IMG/VR virus record: IMGVR_UViG_3300033141_004448
Span: 1-64,000 of that record
Direction: 5' to 3' (one strand)
Origin: a virus
DNA length: 64,000 nt
Shown: in pieces, positions 41,414-50,991 of the stretch
How the letters are laid out: each line of letters begins with the position of its first letter
How positions within the stretch are numbered: position 1 is the first letter of the stretch
Translations under genes and position numbers: made by a program
Notes under the pieces: model-generated
Seen by the model: only the letters and a program-made list of their open reading frames with translations
The model's database searches: none
What the model was told of the DNA's origin: nothing

Positions 41414-43237
41414 ATGAATACAATAAAACTCAGCCCCGAAAAAATTGAACAGATAAAACAAGAGATTATCCGTCAGACAGGCGAAATTGCCGAAGAACCT
41501 TGGGATGAAGAAACGTTAAATGATGAACTTGAAAACATACGCAAAGATATGGAACGTATTTTGGGTTGCAAAGTAGATGATACGCTTGTTTTAAGACGTT
41601 TTAATAGCTTGTATGATGAAATCATAATAGAGGAACTGGAGATAAAAGATAAACTCGGTGAAAGAATACCGTACTCTGATATTGACTTAGAGAATTTTCC
41701 CGATAAAGAACACGGCGGTAAACCATTCGAAAATGTTCTTCGCGGAAAATGTATTGCTGGTTGTATCGTATCAATGTTCCGTGGTACATACAAACCGTCA
41801 GATATGGACGAAAAAGCACCGATGATAAACGTTACAATTGCCGATGAAACGGATGAATTTTTTGTTTCTGTTTTTGGCAAGAATGAATCAGTGATTAAGC
41901 AGTGGGAAAACATTCAAATTGGCGACTACGTTGAAATTACGAATGTAAGCGTATCAGAAAGACGTGAAAAAAATGAAGACTACGATGAAGAAATGGAAGA
42001 AGATCCCGAAGATAATCCGAAATACGTGGGAACGGGCGAACCGAAGTTTAACTTTTGGTTTGCAAGCGAAAATATCGAGTCAATCGTTCAGAAAATTGAC
42101 GAAAATAAATATCCCGAACTCCCGAACCACGATAAACTATTCGGTTGCAAGACAATGCGTATTTTTACTTCCGAAGATGGCGGTCGATATGCTGTAGAGG
42201 GAACTCTAATATCCATAGATAAATACACGTCTGGAGAAAAAGGTCGCGTGATACGCGGTAGTTTTATCGTGCAAATCGGAAAAGAAAGAAAAGAAGTAAT
42301 TGCTAATTTTAGTCGTTCAGCAACAAGGAGCATGCCATTATCTAAAGACGAAATCCAAATGCGGAGAATGAAAGTCCTAGGATGGTATAATCCTGAAACT
42401 AACATCTTCAAGATAGATAGAGTGTATCACTTCATCAAGAACCTGAATGGAATGTTGAAGAAACGAAAGTTGATAAAAAAGAAGAAGACGAAAAAAGCAA
42501 AGAAAAGTAACATGAAAGAAGAACTCGATGACTTTATCATAAAAATCATGGAAAATGAAGACGATGTTAATAGAGAATTATCAATAATGGAACTCAAAGA
42601 AGAGGGTTTAATGAAAGGGTGGAGCGATAGTGAAATCATGGAGGGCATAGAAAAACATCCCGAATTAGAAGTAGTCGAGATGATATTAGGAACATTCAAA
42701 ATAAAGGAAGATGAAAACAGTGCAGATGAAGATAGTTACGAAGAACCTGAGATTGATGAAACTGAGGAAGAAGATACTACTGAAAAAACAAGTGAAATCA
42801 ATACCGATAGAATTAAAGATGCAATTATCAATGGAATAAAAACGAACATAAACGACCCACGTGCATTGATACAATTTACTAACATGACGCAACAAATCGG
42901 GAATATCAAACTCGTTAAAGAAGCATACGATGAATTACTTGATGATGGTATTATAGAAGAAACTGGTGAAAACGAAAAGAAAGTTTACATATCTGAGAAC
43001 AAAACGAATGACCAAAAAAAAGAGCCAAACATTAACCCTGACACGAAGATCGTGATTAATTACTTTACCGATAATCCATCGCCTCGTGGATATACATTGA
43101 ATCAACTAAAGCGGGTATTCAAAGACGTGGACATAAAAACAATAATGGAAAAATACTTTACAGAACCAGTAAAAGCAGGAGATCATGAAATACGTAACAT
43201 CGCACCTAATAGGTGGCGAATGATTAAACTAAAATGA
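41414..43237 (+). CDS. RPA-like single-stranded-DNA-binding protein with winged-helix C-terminus
   Basis: 607 residues. Around residues 108-190 an OB-fold pattern is visible: CIAGCIVSMFRGTYKPSD, INVTIADETDEFFVSVFGK, NIQIGDYVEITNVSV, as in archaeal RPA. A second beta region follows near residues 255-330. The remaining part is acidic with two wHTH-like domains (near 390-430 and 540-600). It resembles large-subunit RPA with a protein-interaction tail. It lies between the ATPase and the primase. Confidence 0.75.
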   Translation: MNTIKLSPEKIEQIKQEIIRQTGEIAEEPWDEETLNDELENIRKDMERILGCKVDDTLVLRRFNSLYDEIIIEELEIKDKLGERIPYSDIDLENFPDKEHGGKPFENVLRGKCIAGCIVSMFRGTYKPSDMDEKAPMINVTIADETDEFFVSVFGKNESVIKQWENIQIGDYVEITNVSVSERREKNEDYDEEMEEDPEDNPKYVGTGEPKFNFWFASENIESIVQKIDENKYPELPNHDKLFGCKTMRIFTSEDGGRYAVEGTLISIDKYTSGEKGRVIRGSFIVQIGKERKEVIANFSRSATRSMPLSKDEIQMRRMKVLGWYNPETNIFKIDRVYHFIKNLNGMLKKRKLIKKKKTKKAKKSNMKEELDDFIIKIMENEDDVNRELSIMELKEEGLMKGWSDSEIMEGIEKHPELEVVEMILGTFKIKEDENSADEDSYEEPEIDETEEEDTTEKTSEINTDRIKDAIINGIKTNINDPRALIQFTNMTQQIGNIKLVKEAYDELLDDGIIEETGENEKKVYISENKTNDQKKEPNINPDTKIVINYFTDNPSPRGYTLNQLKRVFKDVDIKTIMEKYFTEPVKAGDHEIRNIAPNRWRMIKLK

Positions 43238-43247
43238 GGAATGTTTT

Positions 43248-44357
43248 TTGAATCATTCCACTTTTTTTTTAGATCCTACGTATAAAGATTTCATATTAGA
43301 TTTCGTGAATGGCAGGAAGTGTCAATTACATTATGGAATAGACGAAAATAACAATAAAATGGCAAGCAAATTCTTCATGTTGCACGAAAAAAATTATGAT
43401 AAAAAAATTTACAAAATTCATCCAAAGTATAAATGTTATCCACTCGCAATCCACTGTACTCCCGCAAGGTATATCTTCTATCCACTACGTGCGGAAGGAA
43501 TGTATGCCTTAGATTACGTTCTTGATATTGACGGCGATGGATACGAAGAAAATAAAATGATCGCAAAAATGATAATTGAATACTTTGTCGATCACGGACT
43601 AATTTCGTGGATGATGTGGAGAACACGCGGCAAGCATGATGGAATACAACTAAAAGTTCCATTCGAATGCTTCGTTGATAAAGTGGATATTTCTTACAAT
43701 GATATAGTAGAAATAAAAAAATTTTACCTGAAATTAACGTGGATATTGAATAATATCGTAACAAAAAGTAATGCAATCGAGTTAAAAATATACAATACCA
43801 CGTTTCGAGTTCCGCATACCATCAATGAAACAACAAAGAAGCACTGTAACGTGATATATGACGGAGGAGATATTGAATACCTTTCAGGTGAAGAACTGAT
43901 GAAACGCGTGGATGTTATATGGAACGATCCTTTCTTTCACAAAATGATGAAGAAGCAAATTAAATTTCCACGCAAGAAAAATAAAATGCAACGAAAGATA
44001 CGTGCAAGGTATAATATCAACGGTGCGGTCAAACCGAGTCAATTCCCACCTTGCTTCAAGACGGGAATATATACTATGGTAAAGAAAAACACGAATCGTG
44101 AAATGATAATTTTTGCAACGTGGTGTTTCCTTCGTAGCATTAAATGGAATAATGATTCTATTGTTGATTTTTTACTTCACTGGAAGCAGACGTGTAAAAT
44201 AGACGATGAAATGAATTTTGACATTAAAGAAAAAAATGCCAAACGTGAATTAGGCGGTATTAGTTGTGCATATATTAAAAATCAAGCAAAATTCTGCGTG
44301 GCAGATTGCGGTTGTAATATGCCGAATGATGTGATAAAATGGTCAGCAAAGAAATAG
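43248..44357 (+). CDS. Archaeo-eukaryotic primase (PriS-like)
   Basis: 369 residues from TTG 43248 (seven bases behind GAGGA). YALDYVLDIDGDGYEENKM contains the D-x-D of the catalytic site, WMMWRTRGKHDGIQLKVPFE supplies the histidine region of the family, and FRVPHTINETTKKHCNVIYD the 'R-P-x-S'-like region. PriS proteins make RNA or DNA primers. An ATG at 43241 is out of frame and gives only a short peptide. Placement between RPA and polymerase supports the call. Confidence 0.75.
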   Translation: MNHSTFFLDPTYKDFILDFVNGRKCQLHYGIDENNNKMASKFFMLHEKNYDKKIYKIHPKYKCYPLAIHCTPARYIFYPLRAEGMYALDYVLDIDGDGYEENKMIAKMIIEYFVDHGLISWMMWRTRGKHDGIQLKVPFECFVDKVDISYNDIVEIKKFYLKLTWILNNIVTKSNAIELKIYNTTFRVPHTINETTKKHCNVIYDGGDIEYLSGEELMKRVDVIWNDPFFHKMMKKQIKFPRKKNKMQRKIRARYNINGAVKPSQFPPCFKTGIYTMVKKNTNREMIIFATWCFLRSIKWNNDSIVDFLLHWKQTCKIDDEMNFDIKEKNAKRELGGISCAYIKNQAKFCVADCGCNMPNDVIKWSAKK

Positions 44358-44641
44358 AAGAAAAAATACTCAATCGTGCAAATGCATGTAAATTAGTATA
44401 TTCAAAACGTGGGTACTTTACGGTTGGTGATGTTGCATGCTTCGATTTTAAATTAAAGGAAGTGATGGAAGTCGCACGTAAATATAAATGGCGTGAATTA
44501 CGTGTGATGTGTCCTCATTGTGGAATTGAAGAGGGATATTATTATATTAATGATAATTGGAAAAATGATCTTTTTTTAAGGTCATTTCAACATCCAGAAA
44601 AAAGTGACATGCAAAAATCAATAACGGAGTTCCTCAAATGA
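44339..44641 (+). CDS. Small protein with CPHC motif
   Basis: A 100-residue protein overlapping the primase end by 19 bases. Helical with VMCPHCGIEEGYYYIND, a half zinc ribbon, plus two other cysteines (ACK, ACFDF). Function unknown; probably cotranslated with the primase. Confidence 0.6.
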   Translation: MVSKEIEEKILNRANACKLVYSKRGYFTVGDVACFDFKLKEVMEVARKYKWRELRVMCPHCGIEEGYYYINDNWKNDLFLRSFQHPEKSDMQKSITEFLK

Positions 44642-44823
44642 ATAATATGATAAAACGTGCAATATCGGTAATTTCGGGATATTTCGTGTCATTGCCGATA
44701 TTCTTTTTTGATTTAGATCCTATCACGCAATCCCTGATTTTGATGGTATTTTTTATCTTGTATTATTATGCATTAGATAGGTTATTCGATTATATTGAAA
44801 ATAAAAGAGGTGATAAAAAATGA
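44638..44823 (+). CDS. Two-helix membrane protein
   Basis: 61 residues with two hydrophobic segments (about 8-25 and 28-48) joined by a short loop, then a charged end. Overlaps the upstream stop by ATGA and the downstream start (ATGA-like at 44820). No family. Confidence 0.55.
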   Translation: MNNMIKRAISVISGYFVSLPIFFFDLDPITQSLILMVFFILYYYALDRLFDYIENKRGDKK

Positions 44824-44999
44824 AAGGATGGCAAATACGTTGTGGCGCACCAGATTGTGCTGACGTGTATGATGTATATCTCAATAAAAAAGATGCTGAA
44901 CGTGATATGAAAATAGTAGAAAAAAAATGTGTAGGAAAAATGAGACACTGTAAATTTAGTGTGTCAGAAGTAGAAATAATTGAAGGTAATAATAAATGA
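44820..44999 (+). CDS. Small cysteine-containing protein (59 aa)
   Basis: 59 residues; WQIRCGAPDCADVYDVYL, then KKCVGKMRHCKFSVSE, giving four cysteines that could bind a metal. Start behind GAGGTGATAAAA, the strongest ribosome site type here, and overlapping both neighbours. Function unknown. Confidence 0.6.
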   Translation: MKGWQIRCGAPDCADVYDVYLNKKDAERDMKIVEKKCVGKMRHCKFSVSEVEIIEGNNK

Positions 45000-45163
45000 A
45001 AGATGTAATAATGCCTTGTGGCAAAAAAATAAAAATTGAAAATAAAGATTACCAACATTATATAATATTAGGAACTGAAATATTTGGTCATCCCGAGTAC
45101 TTCGATATTTGTCTTCATTTTTGTGAGGTAAACGTTAATGAATGTGAATGTTGGCAAGAATAA
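44996..45163 (+). CDS. Small cysteine-containing protein (55 aa)
   Basis: 55 residues with MPCGKKIKIENKDYQHYIIL and a C-terminal NECECW. It starts at an ATGA overlap with the preceding gene and runs 26 bases into the methyltransferase start. Accepted on packing and composition. Confidence 0.55.
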   Translation: MKDVIMPCGKKIKIENKDYQHYIILGTEIFGHPEYFDICLHFCEVNVNECECWQE

Positions 45164-46367
45164 AATTAAAGTTCTTGATTTATTTTGTGGAGCGGGTGGT
45201 TTTTCTTACGGTTTCCAACAAGCAGGATTTAAGATTGTTGCAGGAATAGATAACGATAAACGTGTAAAAGAAACATTTGAAAAAAATCATCCTGATGCCG
45301 AATTTATTCTTGCTGATATTACTGAAGTGAGTATAAAGAATTTTTTAAATGTTGATATCGTGATCGGAAGTCCGCCATGCCCCGAGTTCAGCAGGGCTAA
45401 AGCGAATCCCGACCCGAAGAAAGGGATGATTTTAGTAAATCAATTTTTAAAGTGGATTTCTTTAATTAAGCCAAAATATTGGATTGGCGAAAATGTAAGT
45501 GGGTTAATGAAATATTTAGATAACGACACGCTATCAATGGCATTCGGAAAAAAAATAAAAAAGAAAATATTAGATTGCGTGAATTATGGAGTTCCACAAT
45601 TTCGCAAAAGATTATTTTTTGGTAAATATCCCGTTCCAAAACCCACGCACGCAAAAGGAAGAACGTTTTCTTTGACAGGAAACATATTAAAAAAATGGGT
45701 AACGGTAAGAGATGCAATTGGAGATTTAATAGAATTAATTAATAATGAAATATACCTCACTGATCAAATCGGTAATAATACAAAATCACATACACCGATA
45801 TATAATGCCACCACACGACCATCACGAGCCGTAACATCAATCCCGCAACGACAAATAATGAATCTTGAAATGACCAAATCCACGCAAAAATCAATTCAGC
45901 ACAAATTTGACTGTAACTTTGGAATGCAGAAAAGATATAACAATTTCTCACTTGATAAACCGAGTATTACGATCACGGATATGCACGGAGATAGTCCGAT
46001 AATTGAAATATCAAACTTAGAGTCGCTTAAAACGCACGACAAAGTTTATGATAGATGTTTAAATGTATTGGACAAACCTGCGAAGACCTTAATTACATTT
46101 CGTAGTACTCATCACGTTAAAATCAACGAATTAAATTATTCATCTTATAAAATAAATGAATATCCAAAGTCGTACGTTAAATGTAGAAAGAAATATCGAA
46201 GATTGACCATCCGAGAATGTGCCAGACTGCAAAGCTTTCCCGACTCATTCATATTCTACGGTTCTAAGACCGCCTGTTATAAAATGATCGGTAATGCCGT
46301 GCCTCCGTTAATGGCATATCACCTCGCAATGGCAATAAGGAGTGAAATGAATGAAAATACGCGATAA
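45138..46367 (+). CDS. C5-cytosine DNA methyltransferase
   Basis: 409 residues with all key motifs in order: I VLDLFCGAGGFSYGF, IV GSPPCPEFSRAK (catalytic PC), VI IGENVSGL, VIII PQFRKRLFF (QxRxR), then a target-recognition region, and X KMIGNAVPPLMAYHLA. The enzyme should methylate cytosine in viral DNA, probably against host restriction or as a mark. No cognate restriction gene sits beside it. A cut-off second methyltransferase start follows immediately. Confidence 0.93.
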   Translation: MNVNVGKNKIKVLDLFCGAGGFSYGFQQAGFKIVAGIDNDKRVKETFEKNHPDAEFILADITEVSIKNFLNVDIVIGSPPCPEFSRAKANPDPKKGMILVNQFLKWISLIKPKYWIGENVSGLMKYLDNDTLSMAFGKKIKKKILDCVNYGVPQFRKRLFFGKYPVPKPTHAKGRTFSLTGNILKKWVTVRDAIGDLIELINNEIYLTDQIGNNTKSHTPIYNATTRPSRAVTSIPQRQIMNLEMTKSTQKSIQHKFDCNFGMQKRYNNFSLDKPSITITDMHGDSPIIEISNLESLKTHDKVYDRCLNVLDKPAKTLITFRSTHHVKINELNYSSYKINEYPKSYVKCRKKYRRLTIRECARLQSFPDSFIFYGSKTACYKMIGNAVPPLMAYHLAMAIRSEMNENTR

Positions 46368-46455
46368 AATTTTTCAGGGACATGTTTTAGATATATTAAA
46401 AAAATTTCCTGACGAATGTATCGACTGCGTGGTTACAAGTCCTCCTTACAAGTAA
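46351..46455 (+). pseudogene. N-terminal stump of an amino-methyltransferase
   Basis: Overlapping the end of the C5 enzyme in another frame, ATG 46351 opens a 34-codon frame: KIFQGHVLDILKKFPDECID followed by CVVTSPPYK and then TAA. This is the start of the DNA N4-cytosine/N6-adenine methyltransferase fold ending in the catalytic TSPPY motif. The remaining several hundred codons are missing and the polymerase gene begins 45 bases later. It is the remnant of a deleted second methyltransferase. Confidence 0.75.
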
Positions 46456-46499
46456 GGTCATTCCGATATTAGAAATGTTAGTATAATGAGCGTGATGAA

Positions 46500-48968
46500 A
46501 TGTTATATCTTCTCAACGTGGTATATGATGGGAAATACGGCTTCTTCACGAAAAAACGTTATTCTGCCAAATTAAAATTCTATAATGACGAAACGCAACA
46601 AATTGAAGTGCACGATGACCACACGAATCACCATCCTAATTTTATCGTTGATGAAAAACCTACATTTAAACACCACGAGTTATACCGTATCGTGCAAAAA
46701 CCGAAGATAGATCGTTTGCACGATAAGCGGAGGGTAATGTATAAAGTTTTCACGAAGACACCATTAGGCGTGCCTGAACTCTCAAAGAAGTTCAAGAAGG
46801 CATGGGAAAATAAAATAAAATATGTAAATTGTTACCTTGACGATAGAAAGTTAGTACCGTGCATGCCATATAACACGCCACGCTCTGATAATTACGTTCA
46901 ACAGCAACATGATAAGGAAATTCTTAATGAAATATTTGCGGGCATAAAAGATGAGAGTGATGAATTTTTTAGGTGGCTACAACATTACCTTGACATGTAT
47001 CTTACAACAGTACCTTCCGTGAGAAGGTGTGGTATGGATATCGAAGTTGCTGAAGAAGCTCCAAATAAATTTCCTAATCCACAAAAAGCAAAACAACCAG
47101 TTTTATCAACGTGTATAATCGGTTCTGACGGGAAAGTGTATAAATTCGTGAATAAAGAATTGAAAGAACCGCCAACCGATAAATGTGTTCATTACATGGA
47201 AGAATGGGAACTGATTTATAACACGTTAAAAGTTTGCGACTCATACCCAATGACGCTAACGTTTAACGGTGATGGGTTTGACGTGCGGTATTTGAGAAAC
47301 AGACTAAGGCATTTGAAAAAAAATATTAACATTCCCGTTTACATAGATTCTGATCGTTTTTGTCATTTCCGTCATTCAGTTCATATAGACTTACAGCTTT
47401 TTTTACAACAGGGCGCAATCCAGAAATATGCATTTAAAGACACGTATAAAACCACGAGTCTTGAAGCGTGTAGTCAGGCATTGTTTAACGTGGGTAAAGT
47501 CAAGCACGATGGACTTGTTAGGGATCTTTCCACTGATGAATTAATAAAGTATAACGAACGCGATGCGTGGCTGACGCTTTATCTCACGCAATTCAATAAT
47601 GAGGTTCTCTTGAAGTTAATGTTTTTTGCGGCAAGAATAAATAAATGTGATTTAATGCTCGTTACAAGAAAGACCGCAATGACGTGGCTATCCGCACGTT
47701 TCAGCTGGATACACAGGCACGATAATATACTCATACCATTAAAAGAAGATATTGAAAAATTAAAAGGTGGAGCGAGTAAAAAAGGTAAAACTGGCGCAAA
47801 ATTTTCTGGTGCAAAAGTCCTCGAACCCGTGCCAGGTGTATTTTGGAATGCAGTTCTTGTAGATTTTGTATCAATGTATGCAAGTATAATCAAAGAGTAT
47901 AATATATCTTATGAAACCATAATGTGTGGGCATGAAGAATGTAAACGTAAGCTTCCGCGACTAGGCTACCAAATCTGCTCAAAGTATGACGGTATCATTG
48001 CCACCCATTTATCTTTGGATCTCGTGTTGAGAAAAAACTACTTCAAGCCCAAAGCAAAACTTACAGGAAATCTAATGTTAAAAGCGATTGAGCAGTTTAT
48101 CAAAGTTGAAGTGAACATGTCGTGGGGTATCATTGGAAATGATAAATTTGATTACTACTGCGAACCAGCCGCGGAAGGTATTACGGATACAGGACAATTC
48201 AATTTATTATCACTGAGAAAAGAAGCATTAAATCCTACTTACGTGAACTCAATTCCGATAAGTAAATTAAGACAGCTTACCTGTAAAACGCTTTACGGAC
48301 ATACCGACAGTTGTATGCTTGATAATCCGCACGAATTAATGGTAGAACACCTGAAAAACTTCTGTATTGAAAAACTTGGTCTTGAACTTGACGTGGAAGC
48401 GAAGTACCTCGTTGTATTCCTCACGTCAAGAAAAGCAAATTACATTGGAATTGAAATCACGAAGGATGGCAATAAAGCCGTGATAAAAGGTCTTGCGGGA
48501 AAGAAGTCTAACACGCCGTTATTATTTCAAAAAACGTTTAAGAAAGTAATATCATTACTTGAACAAATAGAATCAAAAAAGACGCTTCCGCTTATCACGA
48601 AACGAATAATCAAAGTAGTGAAACATACCAGAAAAAAAATAATGACAAAAAATGTCACGCCCGAAGACATATCATTTAACATATCAATGTCAAAAGAACT
48701 TAATTGTTACACGAAGAATATACCGCAACATGTTAGAGCGGCACGATTACTCAAAGAATTTGGTGAAGAAGTACATTCGGGTGATATTATCAGCTACATA
48801 AAATGCAAGAATGGTGTCGTACAACCTGTTGAATTTGCTGACGTGAAGCTAATGGATACAAAGAAGTACCGTGAGCAATTAGAGTCTATTTTTCAACCCT
48901 TATTCGAACCATTGCAAATTAATTATGCAAGCGTGATTGAGGGAAGGAAACAATTATTAGATTTTTAA
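46500..48968 (+). CDS. polB: Family-B DNA polymerase with proofreading domain
   Basis: 822 residues. Exonuclease motifs: ExoI GMDIEVA (D180, E182), ExoII NGDGFD (N256 to D261), ExoIII YNERD (Y351, D355). Polymerase motifs: A DFVSMYASII (D455), B KVEVNMSWG (K535, N539), C YGHTDS (599-604), where the usual first Asp of DTD is His601 and the catalytic Asp603 is kept. The length and layout match a replicative viral or archaeal PolB, though the palm/fingers region is divergent. It is preceded by the methyltransferase stump, with no gap for a promoter. Confidence 0.92.
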   Translation: MLYLLNVVYDGKYGFFTKKRYSAKLKFYNDETQQIEVHDDHTNHHPNFIVDEKPTFKHHELYRIVQKPKIDRLHDKRRVMYKVFTKTPLGVPELSKKFKKAWENKIKYVNCYLDDRKLVPCMPYNTPRSDNYVQQQHDKEILNEIFAGIKDESDEFFRWLQHYLDMYLTTVPSVRRCGMDIEVAEEAPNKFPNPQKAKQPVLSTCIIGSDGKVYKFVNKELKEPPTDKCVHYMEEWELIYNTLKVCDSYPMTLTFNGDGFDVRYLRNRLRHLKKNINIPVYIDSDRFCHFRHSVHIDLQLFLQQGAIQKYAFKDTYKTTSLEACSQALFNVGKVKHDGLVRDLSTDELIKYNERDAWLTLYLTQFNNEVLLKLMFFAARINKCDLMLVTRKTAMTWLSARFSWIHRHDNILIPLKEDIEKLKGGASKKGKTGAKFSGAKVLEPVPGVFWNAVLVDFVSMYASIIKEYNISYETIMCGHEECKRKLPRLGYQICSKYDGIIATHLSLDLVLRKNYFKPKAKLTGNLMLKAIEQFIKVEVNMSWGIIGNDKFDYYCEPAAEGITDTGQFNLLSLRKEALNPTYVNSIPISKLRQLTCKTLYGHTDSCMLDNPHELMVEHLKNFCIEKLGLELDVEAKYLVVFLTSRKANYIGIEITKDGNKAVIKGLAGKKSNTPLLFQKTFKKVISLLEQIESKKTLPLITKRIIKVVKHTRKKIMTKNVTPEDISFNISMSKELNCYTKNIPQHVRAARLLKEFGEEVHSGDIISYIKCKNGVVQPVEFADVKLMDTKKYREQLESIFQPLFEPLQINYASVIEGRKQLLDF

Positions 48969-48983
48969 GGTGTATATTATAAT

Positions 48984-49133
48984 ATGGTATATCTTGATAA
49001 GTCACTCTTAGAGTATGACATAGAAATTAAAAGTAAAAAAATTAGTCACGAAAATATATTAAAAATACGAAAAAAAGAGAAAGAATCCATCAAGAAACAT
49101 ATCAATCACGCGGATAAAATGATGACATTTTAA
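48984..49133 (+). CDS. Small basic helical protein (49 aa)
   Basis: 49 residues, mostly lysine-rich helix (ILKIRKKEKESIKKHINHA). It sits directly behind the polymerase gene and ends eight bases before the convergent minus-strand gene. It could be a polymerase-linked factor or chance. Confidence 0.45.
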   Translation: MVYLDKSLLEYDIEIKSKKISHENILKIRKKEKESIKKHINHADKMMTF

Positions 49134-49141
49134 TAAAAATG

Positions 49142-49477
49142 TTATCTAACTCCACCAACACGATATATTCTCGGATCTTTAAGTCGTTTTGCTTTTGACT
49201 CTAACTGTTCGAGTAAATTTCGTTCTCGTTCTTCGTTTAGATCTATAACTTTAACTTTAACATTTTCTTTTATTTTCTTCGGTTTTGGCTTTGTTTGTGC
49301 ACGTATCTCTTTTCGTTTCTCGGTAATGATTCTTTGTAGTTCGTTAATTTGTTCTTGTTGCTTCTCATCAACAATTTTGTTTTCACGTATTTCTTTCCGC
49401 AATCGTGCTTTCTCGGCACGAACTGCTTCGATTTCTCTTTGTAGTCGTGCGATTTCCTCTTCGGTCAAGTCATTCAC
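49142..49477 (-). CDS. Long coiled-coil protein
   Basis: 111 residues, nearly all coiled coil (LQREIEAVRAEKARLRKEIR..., heptads up to residue 60), then a basic linker and second helix. It is the last gene of the minus-strand head block, coupled by an 8-base overlap to another coiled-coil gene, and the two might pair. Possible scaffold or fibre stalk; unproven. Confidence 0.6.
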   Translation of the reverse strand: MNDLTEEEIARLQREIEAVRAEKARLRKEIRENKIVDEKQQEQINELQRIITEKRKEIRAQTKPKPKKIKENVKVKVIDLNEERERNLLEQLESKAKRLKDPRIYRVGGVR

Positions 49478-49721
49478 CTTTTTCGGAATTAGATTTCAAT
49501 TGTGCTAACTGTTCTTTTTCAAGTGCTAATATTTTCTCAATGACTTGGCGGTATGTTTCCTTTAAGTCATTGTACACGTTTTCCAAAGAAAGTTTTTTTG
49601 CCTCAATTTCTTTTAATTCCTTTACCTTTTCAGCAAGATCCTTGTACTCGGTTTCGGTAACATCGAGTTCACGTCTTATATCAAAGGCATTGACTTTTAA
49701 CATGTTTAATTCTTCGTTCAT
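49470..49721 (-). CDS. Coiled-coil protein
   Basis: 83 residues of predicted continuous coiled coil (EYKDLAEKVKELKEIEAKKLSLE...). Same strand and overlapping 49142-49477. Together they follow the beta-helix gene. Role unknown. Confidence 0.6.
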   Translation of the reverse strand: MNEELNMLKVNAFDIRRELDVTETEYKDLAEKVKELKEIEAKKLSLENVYNDLKETYRQVIEKILALEKEQLAQLKSNSEKGE

Positions 49722-49737
49722 TTTTTAATCACTTCCA

Positions 49738-50952
49738 TTAAATTGTTATATATTGTAACCAAATCTTACAACTATCACTTCCACCATTTGCAGACTGTAA
49801 TTTAGCAGAAATCAATGTCCCGCCAGTGAATACAGGACTATTAACATTATCTACAACGAGTGTTCTTCTACCACCTGCACCGTGAAAGAATGTCTGGCAA
49901 AATTCGGTATTTGAATCTCCAAATGCTAATTTCAAACCATACAAAGTATTTGCATCACTCGGATTATCTACATACACGCCGCTAACTTTAAATGGATTAA
50001 GCGTATCAGAACCAGTAATCAAATTTGTCCATTCGCCGTCTTCGCCATTATTACTACCCGCTTGTATCGTGATACCACTTGATACGTTATTTGGTATTAT
50101 TTTATAATAATAATCACTCCAATTAATACCATTTTGATCGAAATGTACTACATTACCACCGCTTAAATTTACGTTTGACGTATTACCATAGAAACACACG
50201 CTTTCAAAACAAGTTTTATCGCCATCGTCAATCTTCACGCCAATATTACATTCTTTTACCATACACTTTTCATAAAAAAATATATAATTATTATTAGAAT
50301 CAAAACCGTGAATACCCGTTTTACATTTTAACACGTCAATTTTACCCATGTATACACTTGTTGCGCCTTGTATGCTTATTCCCGTTGAATTAGATGAATT
50401 GCCAAATATTCTTAAATCATTAATTAACACGTGGCTACAACCACTTTCTAATTTCAATCCACAACGACCAACTACCATGTTACTCGAATCAATATAACAA
50501 CTTTCAATCGTGCTACCCTTCACGCCAGATCCTGTATAAATAATACCGTCTGAACCAGTTCCACAAATGATAGCAATATTTGATAAATTACCTATTTTCG
50601 TAAATTTCAAAATAGACGTAGCACCAGAATGGTTATTTACGATTTTAGTTGCGTTCATTCCTACACCGCGTATTTCAACATTTGCCGAAACTAATGGATC
50701 GCCACTAATATTAATATCGAAACCGCTATTATTATCCGTTGATAGAAGCAATAAAGTCATGTCGTGATCGTTTGTAGAACATAATTGTAATGCATCGTAT
50801 AAATTATTTATTGCATTATCCCATGACTTTCCATCGCCATTTGAACCATTTGGGTTCACGAATAATACATCAGTGTAAACACGCGCTTCTTTTGACGAAT
50901 CGATTGCCGCTAATTCATCAACATTTGACGATAAATTAACAGTTGTATTCAA
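49738..50952 (-). CDS. Right-handed beta-helix virion protein (tailspike-like)
   Basis: 404 residues. VLFVNPNGSNGDGKSWDNAINNLYDAL is the conserved opening of phage beta-helix proteins (pectate-lyase-like), followed by rungs such as VEIRGVGMNATKIVN, STIESCYIDSS, HVLINDLRIFGNS, and a C-terminal beta domain. Such proteins bind or cut polysaccharide as spikes; no catalytic residues can be fixed. It is encoded with the head genes, not the tail genes, so it may be a head fibre or a spike. It fits with the virus's glycan theme. Confidence 0.75.
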   Translation of the reverse strand: MNTTVNLSSNVDELAAIDSSKEARVYTDVLFVNPNGSNGDGKSWDNAINNLYDALQLCSTNDHDMTLLLLSTDNNSGFDINISGDPLVSANVEIRGVGMNATKIVNNHSGATSILKFTKIGNLSNIAIICGTGSDGIIYTGSGVKGSTIESCYIDSSNMVVGRCGLKLESGCSHVLINDLRIFGNSSNSTGISIQGATSVYMGKIDVLKCKTGIHGFDSNNNYIFFYEKCMVKECNIGVKIDDGDKTCFESVCFYGNTSNVNLSGGNVVHFDQNGINWSDYYYKIIPNNVSSGITIQAGSNNGEDGEWTNLITGSDTLNPFKVSGVYVDNPSDANTLYGLKLAFGDSNTEFCQTFFHGAGGRRTLVVDNVNSPVFTGGTLISAKLQSANGGSDSCKIWLQYITI

Positions 50953-50991
50953 ATGTTTCTCGCGGTCATAAACATTATCAAGTGGTATATT

